DNA of 64,000 nt from Ornithinimicrobium faecis (GTDB lineage Bacteria > Actinomycetota > Actinomycetes > Actinomycetales > Dermatophilaceae), in NCBI RefSeq assembly GCF_023923225.1, contig NZ_CP099489.1, positions 1,798,001 through 1,862,000 of the forward strand, written 5' to 3'. A model generated the notes under the pieces. It did no database searches. It saw only the letters and a program-made list of their open reading frames with translations, and had not been told where the DNA came from. The position numbers were made by a program, and so were the translations under genes. Shown one piece after another: positions 54,255-62,887 of this stretch (its first letter is position 1; each line of letters starts with the position of its first letter).

Positions 54255-55616
54255 GTGACCACGGACGTGACCGGACCGCCCCCCATCGGGCAACACTTCG
54301 ACTGGGCGGACCTGCCCGCCAAGCAGCAGCCCACCTGGGGCGATGCCGAGGCCCTCGAGCGTGCCGTCACGACGCTGAAGGGCTTCCCACCGCTGGTCTT
54401 TGCCGGCGAGTGTGATCTGTTGCGCGACAAGCTGGCTGCGGTGACGCGGGGCGAGGCCTTCCTGCTCCAGGGCGGGGACTGTGCCGAGACGCTCGACGGC
54501 GTCACCGGCCCCAACATCCGCGAGCGCATCAAGACGATCCTGCAGATGGCGGTGGTGCTGACCTATGGCGCGGGGATGCCGGTGGTCAAAGTCGGCCGGC
54601 TGGCCGGGCAGTTCGCCAAGCCGCGCTCCTCCGACTTAGAGACCCGCGAGGACGTGACGCTGCCGGCCTATCGCGGGGACATGGTCAACGGCTTCGAGTT
54701 CACCCCGGAGGCCAGGGCGCACGACCCCAACCGGATGGTCAGCGTCTATCACGCCAGTGCCTCGACACTGAACCTGGTGCGGGCCTTCACCACCGGTGGC
54801 TATGCGGATCTGCGCAGCGTGCACACCTGGAACAAGGGCTTCCTGGCCGGGCCGGCGCAGTCGCGCTATGAGCAGATGGCCGGTGAGATCGACCGTGCCG
54901 TGCGCTTCCTGGAGGCCTCCGGTGTCGCCGACGCCGAGGAGTTGCGGCGGGTGGAGTTCTATTCCAGCCACGAGGCGCTGGTGCTGGACTATGAGCGGGC
55001 GCTGACCCGTCGCGACTCGCGGACCGGCCTGCCCTACAACACGTCTGGTCACTTCATCTGGGTGGGCGAGCGCACCCGCGGCCTCGACGACGCCCACATC
55101 GACTTTGTCTCCCAGGTCCACAACCCGATCGGGGTCAAGCTGGGTCCGACCGCGACCCGTGACGACGTGCTGCGCCTGGTGGACAAGCTCGACCCGGAGG
55201 GCACGCCCGGCCGGTTGACCTTCATCACCCGCATGGGTGCCGGCAAGATCCGCGACCTGCTGCCACCGCTGCTGGAGAGCGTCGGTGAGGTGGCCCACCA
55301 GGTGGCCTGGATCTGCGACCCGATGCACGGCAACACCTTCACCTCGCCCAGCGGTCACAAGACCCGCCGGTTCGAGGACGTCATCGACGAGGTCGCCGGC
55401 TTCTTCGAGGCGCACCGCGCGGTCGGCACCTGGCCCGGCGGCATCCACGTCGAGCTGACCGGCAACGACGTCACCGAGTGCGTCGGCGGCTCCGGTGCGC
55501 TGGACGTGGCGGACCTCGGCCTGCGCTATGAGACGCTCTGCGACCCGCGCCTGAACCACCAACAGAGCCTGGAGATGGCCTTCCAAGTCGCCTCGATGCT
55601 GGAGGCCGGGCGGTGA
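54255..55616 (+). CDS. aroG: 3-deoxy-7-phosphoheptulonate synthase, class II
   Basis: First enzyme of the shikimate pathway (PEP + erythrose 4-phosphate to DAHP). 453 residues, class II (plant/actinobacterial type): FAGECDLLRDKL, LLQGGDCAETL (metal Cys), VKVGRLAGQFAKPRS, WICDPMHGNTF (metal His), and ECVGGSG. Feedback control by aromatic amino acids is expected from the family. It feeds the tryptophan genes trpD and trpS elsewhere in the window. Stop overlaps the next start (GTGA). Confidence 0.97.
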   Translation: MTTDVTGPPPIGQHFDWADLPAKQQPTWGDAEALERAVTTLKGFPPLVFAGECDLLRDKLAAVTRGEAFLLQGGDCAETLDGVTGPNIRERIKTILQMAVVLTYGAGMPVVKVGRLAGQFAKPRSSDLETREDVTLPAYRGDMVNGFEFTPEARAHDPNRMVSVYHASASTLNLVRAFTTGGYADLRSVHTWNKGFLAGPAQSRYEQMAGEIDRAVRFLEASGVADAEELRRVEFYSSHEALVLDYERALTRRDSRTGLPYNTSGHFIWVGERTRGLDDAHIDFVSQVHNPIGVKLGPTATRDDVLRLVDKLDPEGTPGRLTFITRMGAGKIRDLLPPLLESVGEVAHQVAWICDPMHGNTFTSPSGHKTRRFEDVIDEVAGFFEAHRAVGTWPGGIHVELTGNDVTECVGGSGALDVADLGLRYETLCDPRLNHQQSLEMAFQVASMLEAGR

Positions 55617-56674
55617 GCGAGGCCGTGGCCGACGTGACGGCTGACCTGCGCTCGGACACGCTGACCCGCCCCACGCAGGCGATGCGCGAGGCAATGGCGA
55701 GCGCGCCGGTCGGCGACGACGTCTATGGCGAGGACCCGACGGTCCTGGCGCTGCAGCGTCAGGTCGCCGACCTGCTCGGTCACGAGGACGCGCTCTTCAC
55801 CCCCACCGGCTCGATGGCCAACCAGCTGGGGGTCCGCCTCCACGTGGCGCCCGGTCAGGAGCTCGTCACCGACGATCTCGCGCACGTGCTGCGCGCCGAG
55901 ATGGGGGCGGCAGCGGTGCTCAGTGGCATCTCCGCCCGCAGCTATCCCACGACCGGTGGTCTCCTCGACGTGGACGCGGCGATGGCCCTCGCGGTCACCG
56001 AGGGCGGTGCTTATCAGGTCGGCACGGCCTGTGTCGTGGTCGAGAACACGCACAACTTCGGCGGCGGCACGATCCAGCCGCTGGAGGCGATGCAGGACCT
56101 GCAGGAGCGGGCCCACGCGCGCGGCATGGCGGTCCACCTCGACGGCGCCCGCCTGTGGAACGCGCACGTCGCGACCGGCACCCCGCTGGCCGACTATGGC
56201 GCCTGCGCCGACACGGTCTCGGTCTGCTTGAGCAAGGGGCTGGGTGCCCCGGTCGGCTCCCTCCTGGTCGGCTCGTCAGACCGTATGCAGCAGGCGCGGG
56301 TCTGGCGCAAGAGGTTCGGCGGAGGCATGCGGCAGGTGGGCATCCTCGCGGCGGCCGGTCGTTATGCGCTGGAGCACCAGCTGGACCGACTGGCCGAGGA
56401 CCACGCACGCTGCCAGCAGGTCGCGCAGGCCGTGGCCGCCGTGAACCCCGAAGCCGTCGACCCGGGCGCGGTGCACACCAACATCCTGGTCCTGCGCGTG
56501 GCGCCCGCCGGGTGGAGTGCTGCCGACTTCATCGAGGCCGCGGGGGAGCGGGGCGTGCTGGGCTATGCGACCGGGCCGGAGCACGTCCGCTTCGTGTGGC
56601 ACCTGGACGTCGACGACGCTCAGACGGACCACGCCGCGGCCGTGCTCACCGAACTGTTGGCCTCACGCGCCTGA
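55613..56674 (+). CDS. low-specificity L-threonine aldolase family protein
   Basis: 353-residue PLP enzyme (fold type I) that splits threonine/allo-threonine to glycine and acetaldehyde. Motifs: LRSDTLTRPTQAM at the N-terminus, GSMANQLGVRLH, HLDGARLWNA (PLP Asp) and the Schiff-base lysine in SVCLSKGLGAPVGS. GTG start overlaps the aroG stop. Its end overlaps the end of the convergent gene by 12 bp. Confidence 0.93.
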   Translation: MSEAVADVTADLRSDTLTRPTQAMREAMASAPVGDDVYGEDPTVLALQRQVADLLGHEDALFTPTGSMANQLGVRLHVAPGQELVTDDLAHVLRAEMGAAAVLSGISARSYPTTGGLLDVDAAMALAVTEGGAYQVGTACVVVENTHNFGGGTIQPLEAMQDLQERAHARGMAVHLDGARLWNAHVATGTPLADYGACADTVSVCLSKGLGAPVGSLLVGSSDRMQQARVWRKRFGGGMRQVGILAAAGRYALEHQLDRLAEDHARCQQVAQAVAAVNPEAVDPGAVHTNILVLRVAPAGWSAADFIEAAGERGVLGYATGPEHVRFVWHLDVDDAQTDHAAAVLTELLASRA

Positions 56675-57271
56675 CTGACCTGACGCCAACTGTGCGGCAG
56701 CGGGATGGAACAGCGACGGGATGAGCCGGCGGTGGACCGCGGAGAGCGGGGGCCACACGACGGAGCCGATGGGACGGTCATACTGCAGGGCCGTCGTCAG
56801 CGACACCGACTCCCCGTCGGTGTGGATGACGAGGCTGGCGCGCAGTGCCCAGGACTCGGTCTCCAGCCTGATCCAGCCCTCACCGGCCCCGGCGTCATCA
56901 CTGATCTCGGCGATCCGCCAGCCGGCGACGGTCAACGGCGAGCGCCCGTTGGCCAGGTGCAGCTGCAGGACGCCCTGCCAGATGAACCGCTCACCCAGGC
57001 TCGGGACGTCGCCGAACAGGGCGCGCGCCCACTGCTCAGCCGTTGGGGTCGGAGATGTCGCCGCGATCGGAGCGAGGGTGAAGTGGTCGACGTAGTCGAC
57101 ACAGGGCAGCCCGGTGCGCTCGAGGACGGAGGCCTCCACCTCGGAGACGCCGACGGCGCCCGTGATGCGAGGACGATCAGGACCGACCGGACGGTGGGGT
57201 GCCTGCCCAGCGGACGGTGTCGTGGTCGGTGTCGTGGGCGGGGTGCTGGCCAGGGGCTGGCTGTTGGACAT
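56663..57271 (-). CDS. hypothetical protein, possible DUF2867 family
   Basis: 202 residues: a Pro/Thr-rich N-terminus (about 1-35), then a compact domain beginning DYVDHFTL and containing RFIWQGVLQLHL, TESWALRASLVIH and RLIPSLFHPAAAQL. This resembles DUF2867-type SRPBCC-related proteins, which I recall beside TetR genes; assignment is tentative. Divergent from the TetR gene across two palindromic operators, so it is probably the repressed target gene. Confidence 0.6.
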   Translation of the reverse strand: MSNSQPLASTPPTTPTTTPSAGQAPHRPVGPDRPRITGAVGVSEVEASVLERTGLPCVDYVDHFTLAPIAATSPTPTAEQWARALFGDVPSLGERFIWQGVLQLHLANGRSPLTVAGWRIAEISDDAGAGEGWIRLETESWALRASLVIHTDGESVSLTTALQYDRPIGSVVWPPLSAVHRRLIPSLFHPAAAQLASGQSGA

Positions 57272-57282
57272 GGGAACCTCTC

Positions 57283-57304
57283 ATTTATACGGATGCGTAT
57301 AAAT
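57283..57304. promoter_or_regulatory. operator O1 (perfect palindrome) between the hypothetical and TetR genes
   Basis: ATTTATACG-GATG-CGTATAAAT: two perfect 9-bp arms around a 4-bp spacer. It begins 11 bp from the start of the gene at 57271, a position that would block its transcription. Confidence 0.75.
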
Positions 57305-57318
57305 TGAGCGTAACGCCA

Positions 57319-57338
57319 TGTGTACGGTGGCGTATACA
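57319..57338. promoter_or_regulatory. operator O2 (near-perfect palindrome) upstream of the TetR gene
   Basis: TGTGTACG-GTGG-CGTATACA: 7 of 8 arm positions pair, sharing TACG-N4-CGTA with O1. Centre-to-centre distance from O1 is 35 bp, and it lies 25 bp before the TetR ATG. Confidence 0.7.
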
Positions 57339-57363
57339 GGTTTTCTGCTCAGGAGGTGCAGGC

Positions 57364-57942
57364 ATGGCAGCCACGACGCTCACGCCGCGTGAGAAGTGGA
57401 TCGAGCAGGGGCTGCAGGCCCTCGCCTCGGGCGGCCCTGAGTCGGTCCGCATCGAGGCGCTGGCCAAGGGCCTGGGCGTCACCAAGGGCGGCTTCTATGG
57501 GCACTTCAAGGATCGTCGCGCGCTGCTGACGGCCATGCTCGACTCCTGGGAGCGCGAGAGCACCGACGAGGTCCTCGTGACCATCGAGCGCGAGGGTGGC
57601 GACCCGAGGACGCGGGCTCGACGTGCCGGTGCCCTGACCTTCTCCGACGACCGGCTCCGGCCGCTCGACCTCGCGATCCGGGACTGGGCGCGCCGGGACG
57701 GTGCCGTCGCCGAGCGGCTGCGACGCGTGGACAACGCCCGGATGGGCCTGCTGCGCGAGATGATCGGCACCGTCTGTGCCGATCCCGACGAGGTCGAGGC
57801 GCGCAGTCTCCTCGCGTTCTGTGTGGCGATCGGGGAGGGCCTGCTGGCCGTCGACCACGGGGAGCGCACGAGGTCGCAGGTCCTGGCCGCGGCAACAGAC
57901 CTGCTGTTTGCCACACCCGAGCCGATCCAGGACCGGACCTAG
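57364..57942 (+). CDS. TetR family transcriptional regulator
   Basis: 192 residues. The N-terminal helix-turn-helix (about 10-55) is VRIEALAKGLGVTKGGFYGHF; the rest is the helical ligand-binding/dimer domain. ATG preceded by AGGAGG at 7 nt. The two palindromes (O1, O2) in the divergent 92-bp gap are its probable binding sites, giving autoregulation and control of the neighbouring hypothetical gene. Ligand unknown. Confidence 0.92.
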   Translation: MAATTLTPREKWIEQGLQALASGGPESVRIEALAKGLGVTKGGFYGHFKDRRALLTAMLDSWERESTDEVLVTIEREGGDPRTRARRAGALTFSDDRLRPLDLAIRDWARRDGAVAERLRRVDNARMGLLREMIGTVCADPDEVEARSLLAFCVAIGEGLLAVDHGERTRSQVLAAATDLLFATPEPIQDRT

Positions 57943-58147
57943 AGAGCCTGACCTGGCCCTCGGCATACCGTGCACCCGGACAGGCAACGTGGACGACCGC
58001 TCGGCATCGTCGCAGGTCAGACGCCTGGGCCTGCTGACTGGCCTCGACATCGCCTGTTTGGCTGCACGCCTCAGCCACTCAACGGACGGGCCACCCAGCG
58101 GAAGGGGCGGCAGCGTCTGAGGCGGGCAGCGTCTGGCGGGCAGCGGG
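57943..58147. other. intergenic, nothing recognisable
   Basis: 205 bp between convergent genes. No convincing hairpin, repeat or ORF with coding character was seen; short GGCAGCGTCTG direct repeats occur near 58110-58145. Confidence 0.5.
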
Positions 58148-60112
58148 TCAGACGATCTCGAGCACGACCTCGGTGCCCCGCTCGACCATCTCGCCGGCGT
58201 CGACGCTCTGCGTGCGCACGGTGCCGAAGTATCCGCCCAGGACGTCCTTGCGGGAGGCCTCGAAGCCAGCGTCGGTCAGGATCTGCTCGGCCTCGCCCCA
58301 CTGCTTGCCGATCACCGAGGGCACCTCGATCAGCTCGGGGCCCTTGGAGACGGTCAGCGTCACGGTGTCGCCGCGGAAGCCGGTGCCGCTCGCAGGGCTC
58401 TGTGAGACGACATCGCCCTCCTCGACCGAGTCGCTGAAGACCCGGTCGGGGTTGACGACGACCTCGAAGCCCGCCTCGGTCAGCGTCTCCTCGGCGTCGG
58501 TCTGCGAGTCGCCGGTGACGTCCGCGATCTCGATCGGCTCACGGCCCTGGCTGACGGTCACGGTGACCTCGGCGTCCGGTTTGAGCTCGGCGCCCTCCTC
58601 GGGCTCGACGGAGATGACCTGACCCTCCGGGATCGTCTCGTCATAGACCAGCTCCGGCTCGCCGACGGTCAGGTTGGCGTCCTCGATCATGGGCGTCGCC
58701 TGCTCCAGCGTGCGACCAATCACCAGGGGCACGGCATACCGCTCCGGACCCTGCGAGACGGTGAGGGTGACGTCGCTCCCGTGCCGCAGGGAGGTGCCCG
58801 GCGAGTGGGAGGCGTCCATGACGATGTCGGGGGCCACGGTCTCGGAGTATTCGAGCTCGACGACCGTGTCCAACTGCTCGGCGTCCAGCGCCGCGCGCGC
58901 GTCGGTCTCGGTGAGCCCCTCCAGCGTCGGCACGGGGGAGTGCACGCCGGGTCCCTCGGTGAAATACCAGGCAGCACCCGCTCCGGTGGCCCCGATCAGG
59001 ACCAGCAGTATGCCGAGGAGCCAGCCCGCGACCTTCATCCGTCGGCGGGGGCGCCGGGGAGCGGAGGTGGTGGCCGGTGCCGGTGTGCGGGCCGGTTTCG
59101 TCTTGGTCTTGCGGGGCTTGTTGCCGCTGGTCTTCGCGTAGTGCTCGGGAGCCTGCCGGGGGACGGCCATGGTGTCGGTGGGCCGCAGGGGACGGGTGTG
59201 GTCGAAGGCCTGCGTCAGGTCGGGGTCGCTCACCCGCTGACCCGGCAGCGCGTCGAGCTCGCTGTCGGAGAGCTGCTGGGTCGAGTGGCGCAGCTCGGTC
59301 AGGGCCGCGCTGCCGTCGGTGGGTCGCCGCTCGGGGTCGGTGGCGGCCGCCCACTGGATGAAGGCGTCGATCTCGGCCGGCACGGTCGCGACGGTGTCGG
59401 AGGCCCGCGGGACCTCGCCGTGGACGTGGGCATAGGCGACCTGCACGGGGCTGTCGCCGGGGAAGGCCTTGACGCCAGTGAGCAGTTCATAGAGCAGCAG
59501 CCCGGCCGAATAGATGTCGCTGCGCTCGTCGGTGCGACCGCGCTCGACCTGCTCGGGTGCCAGATAGGCAGCGGTGCCCCAGACCAGCTCGTTGCTGTGG
59601 CTGGACGTGGCGGCCGTGACCGCTCGGGCCAGGCCGAAGTCTGCGACCTTGACCATGCCGTCGTGACGGATCAGGACGTTCTCGGGCTTGACGTCGCGGT
59701 GGGCCAGGCCAGCCTCGTGGGCGGCCGAGAGTGCCTGCAGCACAGGATCGATGAAGCGCACGGCGTCGCGGACGCTGTGCGCCCCGTGCTCGGTGATCTC
59801 CTCGCGCAGCGTGCGCCCCTCGACCAGCTCCATGGCCAGGAAGACCAGGTCGTCGTCCTCGCCCTGGTCAAAGACCGAGACCACGTGCGGGTGGGACAGG
59901 CGGGCCGCGGTGCGGGCCTCCTGGCGAAAGCGCGTGACGAACTCCTCGTCGCGGGCCAGGTGGGCGTGCATGATCTTCAGCGCGACCTTGCGGTCCAGCC
60001 GCAGATCGGTGGCGCTGTAGACGGCCGCCATCCCGCCCTTGGCGAGCAAGGACTCAACTCGGTATCGACCGTCGAGGACACGGTCGATCACGGCGGAGGT
60101 CGCGGTGCTCAC
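58148..60112 (-). CDS. PASTA-domain serine/threonine protein kinase (PknL-locus type)
   Basis: 654 residues. Hanks-type kinase domain (about 17-275): catalytic Lys46 (VALKIM), HRDVKPEN (138-145), DFG (158-160), APEQ. A basic juxtamembrane segment and one transmembrane helix (WLLGILLVLIGATGAGAAW, about 365-385) lead to four extracellular PASTA repeats (from about residue 390 to the end). PASTA domains bind muropeptides/lipid II, so this kinase senses wall state. The Rv2175c-like DNA-binding protein encoded nearby is its likely substrate. GTG start; the -10 TATCCT (60119-60124, minus) is 6 bases upstream, so probably leaderless. Confidence 0.94.
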   Translation of the reverse strand: MSTATSAVIDRVLDGRYRVESLLAKGGMAAVYSATDLRLDRKVALKIMHAHLARDEEFVTRFRQEARTAARLSHPHVVSVFDQGEDDDLVFLAMELVEGRTLREEITEHGAHSVRDAVRFIDPVLQALSAAHEAGLAHRDVKPENVLIRHDGMVKVADFGLARAVTAATSSHSNELVWGTAAYLAPEQVERGRTDERSDIYSAGLLLYELLTGVKAFPGDSPVQVAYAHVHGEVPRASDTVATVPAEIDAFIQWAAATDPERRPTDGSAALTELRHSTQQLSDSELDALPGQRVSDPDLTQAFDHTRPLRPTDTMAVPRQAPEHYAKTSGNKPRKTKTKPARTPAPATTSAPRRPRRRMKVAGWLLGILLVLIGATGAGAAWYFTEGPGVHSPVPTLEGLTETDARAALDAEQLDTVVELEYSETVAPDIVMDASHSPGTSLRHGSDVTLTVSQGPERYAVPLVIGRTLEQATPMIEDANLTVGEPELVYDETIPEGQVISVEPEEGAELKPDAEVTVTVSQGREPIEIADVTGDSQTDAEETLTEAGFEVVVNPDRVFSDSVEEGDVVSQSPASGTGFRGDTVTLTVSKGPELIEVPSVIGKQWGEAEQILTDAGFEASRKDVLGGYFGTVRTQSVDAGEMVERGTEVVLEIV

Positions 60113-60182
60113 CCCTTGAGGATACGGAGACTCCTCGGGAAAACCTTGGAGGCGGGGTGGTGAGCGGCCCCGCCCGCGCCCC

Positions 60183-61367
60183 TCACATGCGGTCGCGCAG
60201 GTTCTGGATCGCCTTCACGTAGTTCTGGGTGTCGGGATACATCCCGTTGTTCTGCACTCCGGCCAGACCCTGGTAGTAGCCCGCGATGGCCTGGTCCTCG
60301 TTGTCGGCCGAGCGCAGCAGGGCGCGCATCACGACGGTGCCCGCAGTGGCGTTGTCCTGCGGGTCCAGCAGGTTGAGCTTGCGCCCGACCATCGAGGAGG
60401 CCCAGTCACCGGTGGAGGGGATGACCTGCATGGCGCCGATGGCGTTGGCGGGGGAGACGCTGCGGTGGTTCCAGCCCGACTCCATGTAGCTCAGCGCGAG
60501 CATCAGGTCCGGGGAGACCCCGTGGCGGTTGGCAGTCTCGCGGATGATCTGGGACATGTCGTCGCGGCTGGGGACCGGCGCCTGCGCCAGGTGCTCCCGG
60601 TTGGCGGCGGCCGAGCCGGCGACCTCGTCGCTGTAGGTGTAGTGCAGGAAGGTGTTCGGGGCGCCCTCCTTGGCTCCCTCCCCATCGCGGTATGCCGCGG
60701 TGCGGGTCGCGCTCGCCGGCAGACTGACCTTCTGGCCGACCTGGAGGCCCCGGGCGTTGACGCCCGGGTTGGCGTTGAGCAGCGCACTCAGCGAGACGTC
60801 GTGGCGGAGCGCGATGCCGGAGAGGGTGTCACCCGAGCGGACGGTCACCGAAGCGCCCGAGGTGCTGCCGGACGTGCTGCCCGAGGAGCTCGAGCCGCTG
60901 TCGGACGTGGCGGCCGAGGCGCTCTTGGAGCCGGGGACGGCGAGCCGTTGGCCGGGATAGATCATGGCCGAGGGCAGCTTGTTGGCCTTGATGATCGCCG
61001 ACACCGAGACGTCGTGACGGGCGGAGATGTGCGAGAGCGTGTCGCCGGGGCGCACCGTGACGGTGGCCGACGAGGAGCTCGAGGAGCTGCTGCCGCTGGA
61101 GGACGAGCCGGACGAGGAGGCCTTGCGCGGCACCTCGATGACTGACCCGGCCTGGAGATAGCCACTGATCTCGTTGCGCTTGGCCAGCGCCGAGACGGTG
61201 GTGTCGTGGGCGTTGGCCAGGTCGTAGAGCGTGTCCCCGGGCTTGACCCGATAGTCCTGCCAGGCCTTCTTCGAGGTGGCGAGCCGGCCCAGCGGGGCGC
61301 GGTTGGCAAGGTCGACGACCGGTGTCTGGACGGTGAGGACGGGGGGCAGGTCCGCGACGGGGCTCAT
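60183..61367 (-). CDS. LysM-repeat lytic transglycosylase-like protein
   Basis: 394 residues. Three LysM peptidoglycan-binding modules (YRVKPGDTLYDLANAHD, VTVRPGDTLSHISARHD, VTVRSGDTLSGIALRHD) are joined by Ser/Gly-rich linkers; a C-terminal SLT-type domain has the catalytic-Glu region ALSYMESGWNHRSVSPANAIGAMQVIP. No signal peptide or upstream in-frame start codon is visible, although the protein must act outside; export may use another route, or the true N-terminus is missed. It lies 70 bp upstream of the PASTA kinase, in the same direction. Confidence 0.9.
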   Translation of the reverse strand: MSPVADLPPVLTVQTPVVDLANRAPLGRLATSKKAWQDYRVKPGDTLYDLANAHDTTVSALAKRNEISGYLQAGSVIEVPRKASSSGSSSSGSSSSSSSSATVTVRPGDTLSHISARHDVSVSAIIKANKLPSAMIYPGQRLAVPGSKSASAATSDSGSSSSGSTSGSTSGASVTVRSGDTLSGIALRHDVSLSALLNANPGVNARGLQVGQKVSLPASATRTAAYRDGEGAKEGAPNTFLHYTYSDEVAGSAAANREHLAQAPVPSRDDMSQIIRETANRHGVSPDLMLALSYMESGWNHRSVSPANAIGAMQVIPSTGDWASSMVGRKLNLLDPQDNATAGTVVMRALLRSADNEDQAIAGYYQGLAGVQNNGMYPDTQNYVKAIQNLRDRM

Positions 61368-61563
61368 CAGTGGGCCTTTCGGTGGGGCCAGTGCTCGGGG
61401 AGTGGCCTGAGATGTCGTTGTGTTGTCTTGGTGGTGCAGTGTTGCGTGGTGGTGCTGTGCTGCCTGAGGGCAGTGGTGATCCTGTGACCAACGTGAAAGT
61501 ACCTGAGAAAAGCCTGCGGCGCCAGATTTACGGCGTGTCGATCCATGTGGCAGACTGGGTTAT

Positions 61564-61944
61564 GTGGTAAACGACAGCGATGTAACTCCCGCCCCCGACG
61601 ACAACGACACGACCGGCTGGCTGGCCGTGCCCGACATCATGGAACTCACTGGCGCCTCGTTGGCCCAGGTCAAGACCTGGCTCGCGGACCGCGAGCTCAT
61701 CGGTGCGCGACGGGGCCCGAACCAGGCGCTCTATGTGCCGGAGTCCTTCCTGACGCAGGAGGGACCGCTGTTCCCGCTGCGCGGCACCTTCACGGTGCTC
61801 AGCGACGGTGGCTACAGCGACGAGGAGATCATCGCCTGGCTGCACGAGCCCGACGACACGCTCCAGGGTGGCAGCGCGATCGCCTCCCTGCGCGAGGGCA
61901 ACAAGACCGAGGTGCGCCGCCGCGCCCAGGAGAGGGCGATGTAG
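61564..61944 (+). CDS. Rv2175c-like winged-helix DNA-binding protein
   Basis: 126 residues. The N-terminal tail is short, acidic and Thr-containing (VNDSDVTPAPDDNDTTGW), matching the segment that kinase PknL phosphorylates in the mycobacterial orthologue; then a winged helix (LTGASLAQVKTWLADRELIG) and a C-terminal helical part. Start GTG 61564; CAGACT 7 bases upstream is a weak -10. In mycobacteria phosphorylation weakens DNA binding. Nearby kinase makes the same link likely here. Target genes unknown. Confidence 0.88.
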   Translation: MVNDSDVTPAPDDNDTTGWLAVPDIMELTGASLAQVKTWLADRELIGARRGPNQALYVPESFLTQEGPLFPLRGTFTVLSDGGYSDEEIIAWLHEPDDTLQGGSAIASLREGNKTEVRRRAQERAM

Positions 61945-61992
61945 GTCTCGCCCTGGCAGTGACTCAGGCGGTCCGGCCCGCGTGGCCGCGAC

Positions 61993-62406
61993 TCAGGTGA
62001 CGTTGCCTGAGGCAGCCGCGTCCGCGTGCTGGACGCAGGTGCGCGCCGTGGGCCGGACCTCCAGGCGCTCCCGAGGGATCGGAAGCCGGCAGACCTCGCA
62101 GCGGCCGTAGGTGTCGTCCGCGATCCGCTCGAGCGCCGCATCGATCTCTTGCAGGTGCCTGCGCACCTGGTCGGTCACGGCCGCGAGCTGGGCTCGCTCG
62201 AAGGCGATCGTCTGCCCCTCCGGGTCGTGCTCGTCGTCGGCGTTGGAGTCGCGGGAGGCCTCAAAGAAGGAGCCCATGTCCTCGGCCAGTGCTCCGAGCC
62301 GGGACTGTAGGGCCGCGCGCTGTTCCCGGAGGTGCTGGGCGGGATCGAGGTGCTGGGCGGGAATGAGGTGCGGGGTCGGGTCGGGGGCGCCGGTGGCGGA
62401 GGTCAT
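61993..62406 (-). CDS. TraR/DksA-type zinc finger protein
   Basis: 137 residues. Central coiled coil (LREQRAALQSRLGALAEDMGSF through AERIADD) and a C-terminal zinc finger of the C4 type in the DksA/TraR family: CEVC (ligands 1, 2) and CVQH, in which the last cysteine is replaced by histidine. Such proteins bind RNA polymerase. The ATG at 62406 overlaps the stop of the DUF5990 gene. Function unknown. Confidence 0.88.
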   Translation of the reverse strand: MTSATGAPDPTPHLIPAQHLDPAQHLREQRAALQSRLGALAEDMGSFFEASRDSNADDEHDPEGQTIAFERAQLAAVTDQVRRHLQEIDAALERIADDTYGRCEVCRLPIPRERLEVRPTARTCVQHADAAASGNVT

Positions 62407-62789
62407 GGTCCGACGGTGATCGTGGTGGGCTGGACCCTGGCGCAACGTGGCATCCCGGACTCGTCGGTGAGATCGAGGTCGAGCGTGATCTGTTCGGCGT
62501 CTCCCGGGAGTCCGTCCAGCATGACCTTCGCGCGACGGAACATGGTGAAGGAGTCGGCCTCCACGGTGCCCCAGGTGAGATAGACAAAGCGCTCGCCCCT
62601 CCGGCCATGGACGGCGGGGCCGTGGAAGTCACCGTTGTCGGTCCGCAGGTTGGTGACCCACTGTGCCGAAACAGCATCCGCAGGCACCAGATCGACGGGG
62701 TCCTGGCGGACCTGGAGGCCGACGTGAATGTTGGCGTGCGGGCCGCATGTCCGTCCGGGCAGTCGGTGACCGCGGATGACCAGGCGCAT
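62403..62789 (-). CDS. DUF5990 family protein
   Basis: 128 residues. Begins MRLVIRGHRLPGRTCG and contains GPAVHGRRGERFVYLTWG and TMFRRAKVMLDGL, features I recognise as DUF5990. Predicted beta-rich soluble domain; no function is known. First gene of a two-gene operon with the zinc-finger gene, the stop and start overlapping as ATGA. Confidence 0.85.
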   Translation of the reverse strand: MRLVIRGHRLPGRTCGPHANIHVGLQVRQDPVDLVPADAVSAQWVTNLRTDNGDFHGPAVHGRRGERFVYLTWGTVEADSFTMFRRAKVMLDGLPGDAEQITLDLDLTDESGMPRCARVQPTTITVGP

Positions 62790-62887
62790 TCCGCCAGGCT
62801 ACGCGCCCGACTGAGTCGCACTCACTCGCTCAAGGAGGTCACGGCATACGGTCACTGGTTGCGGACGACCTCGCCGACCAGGTGCGG

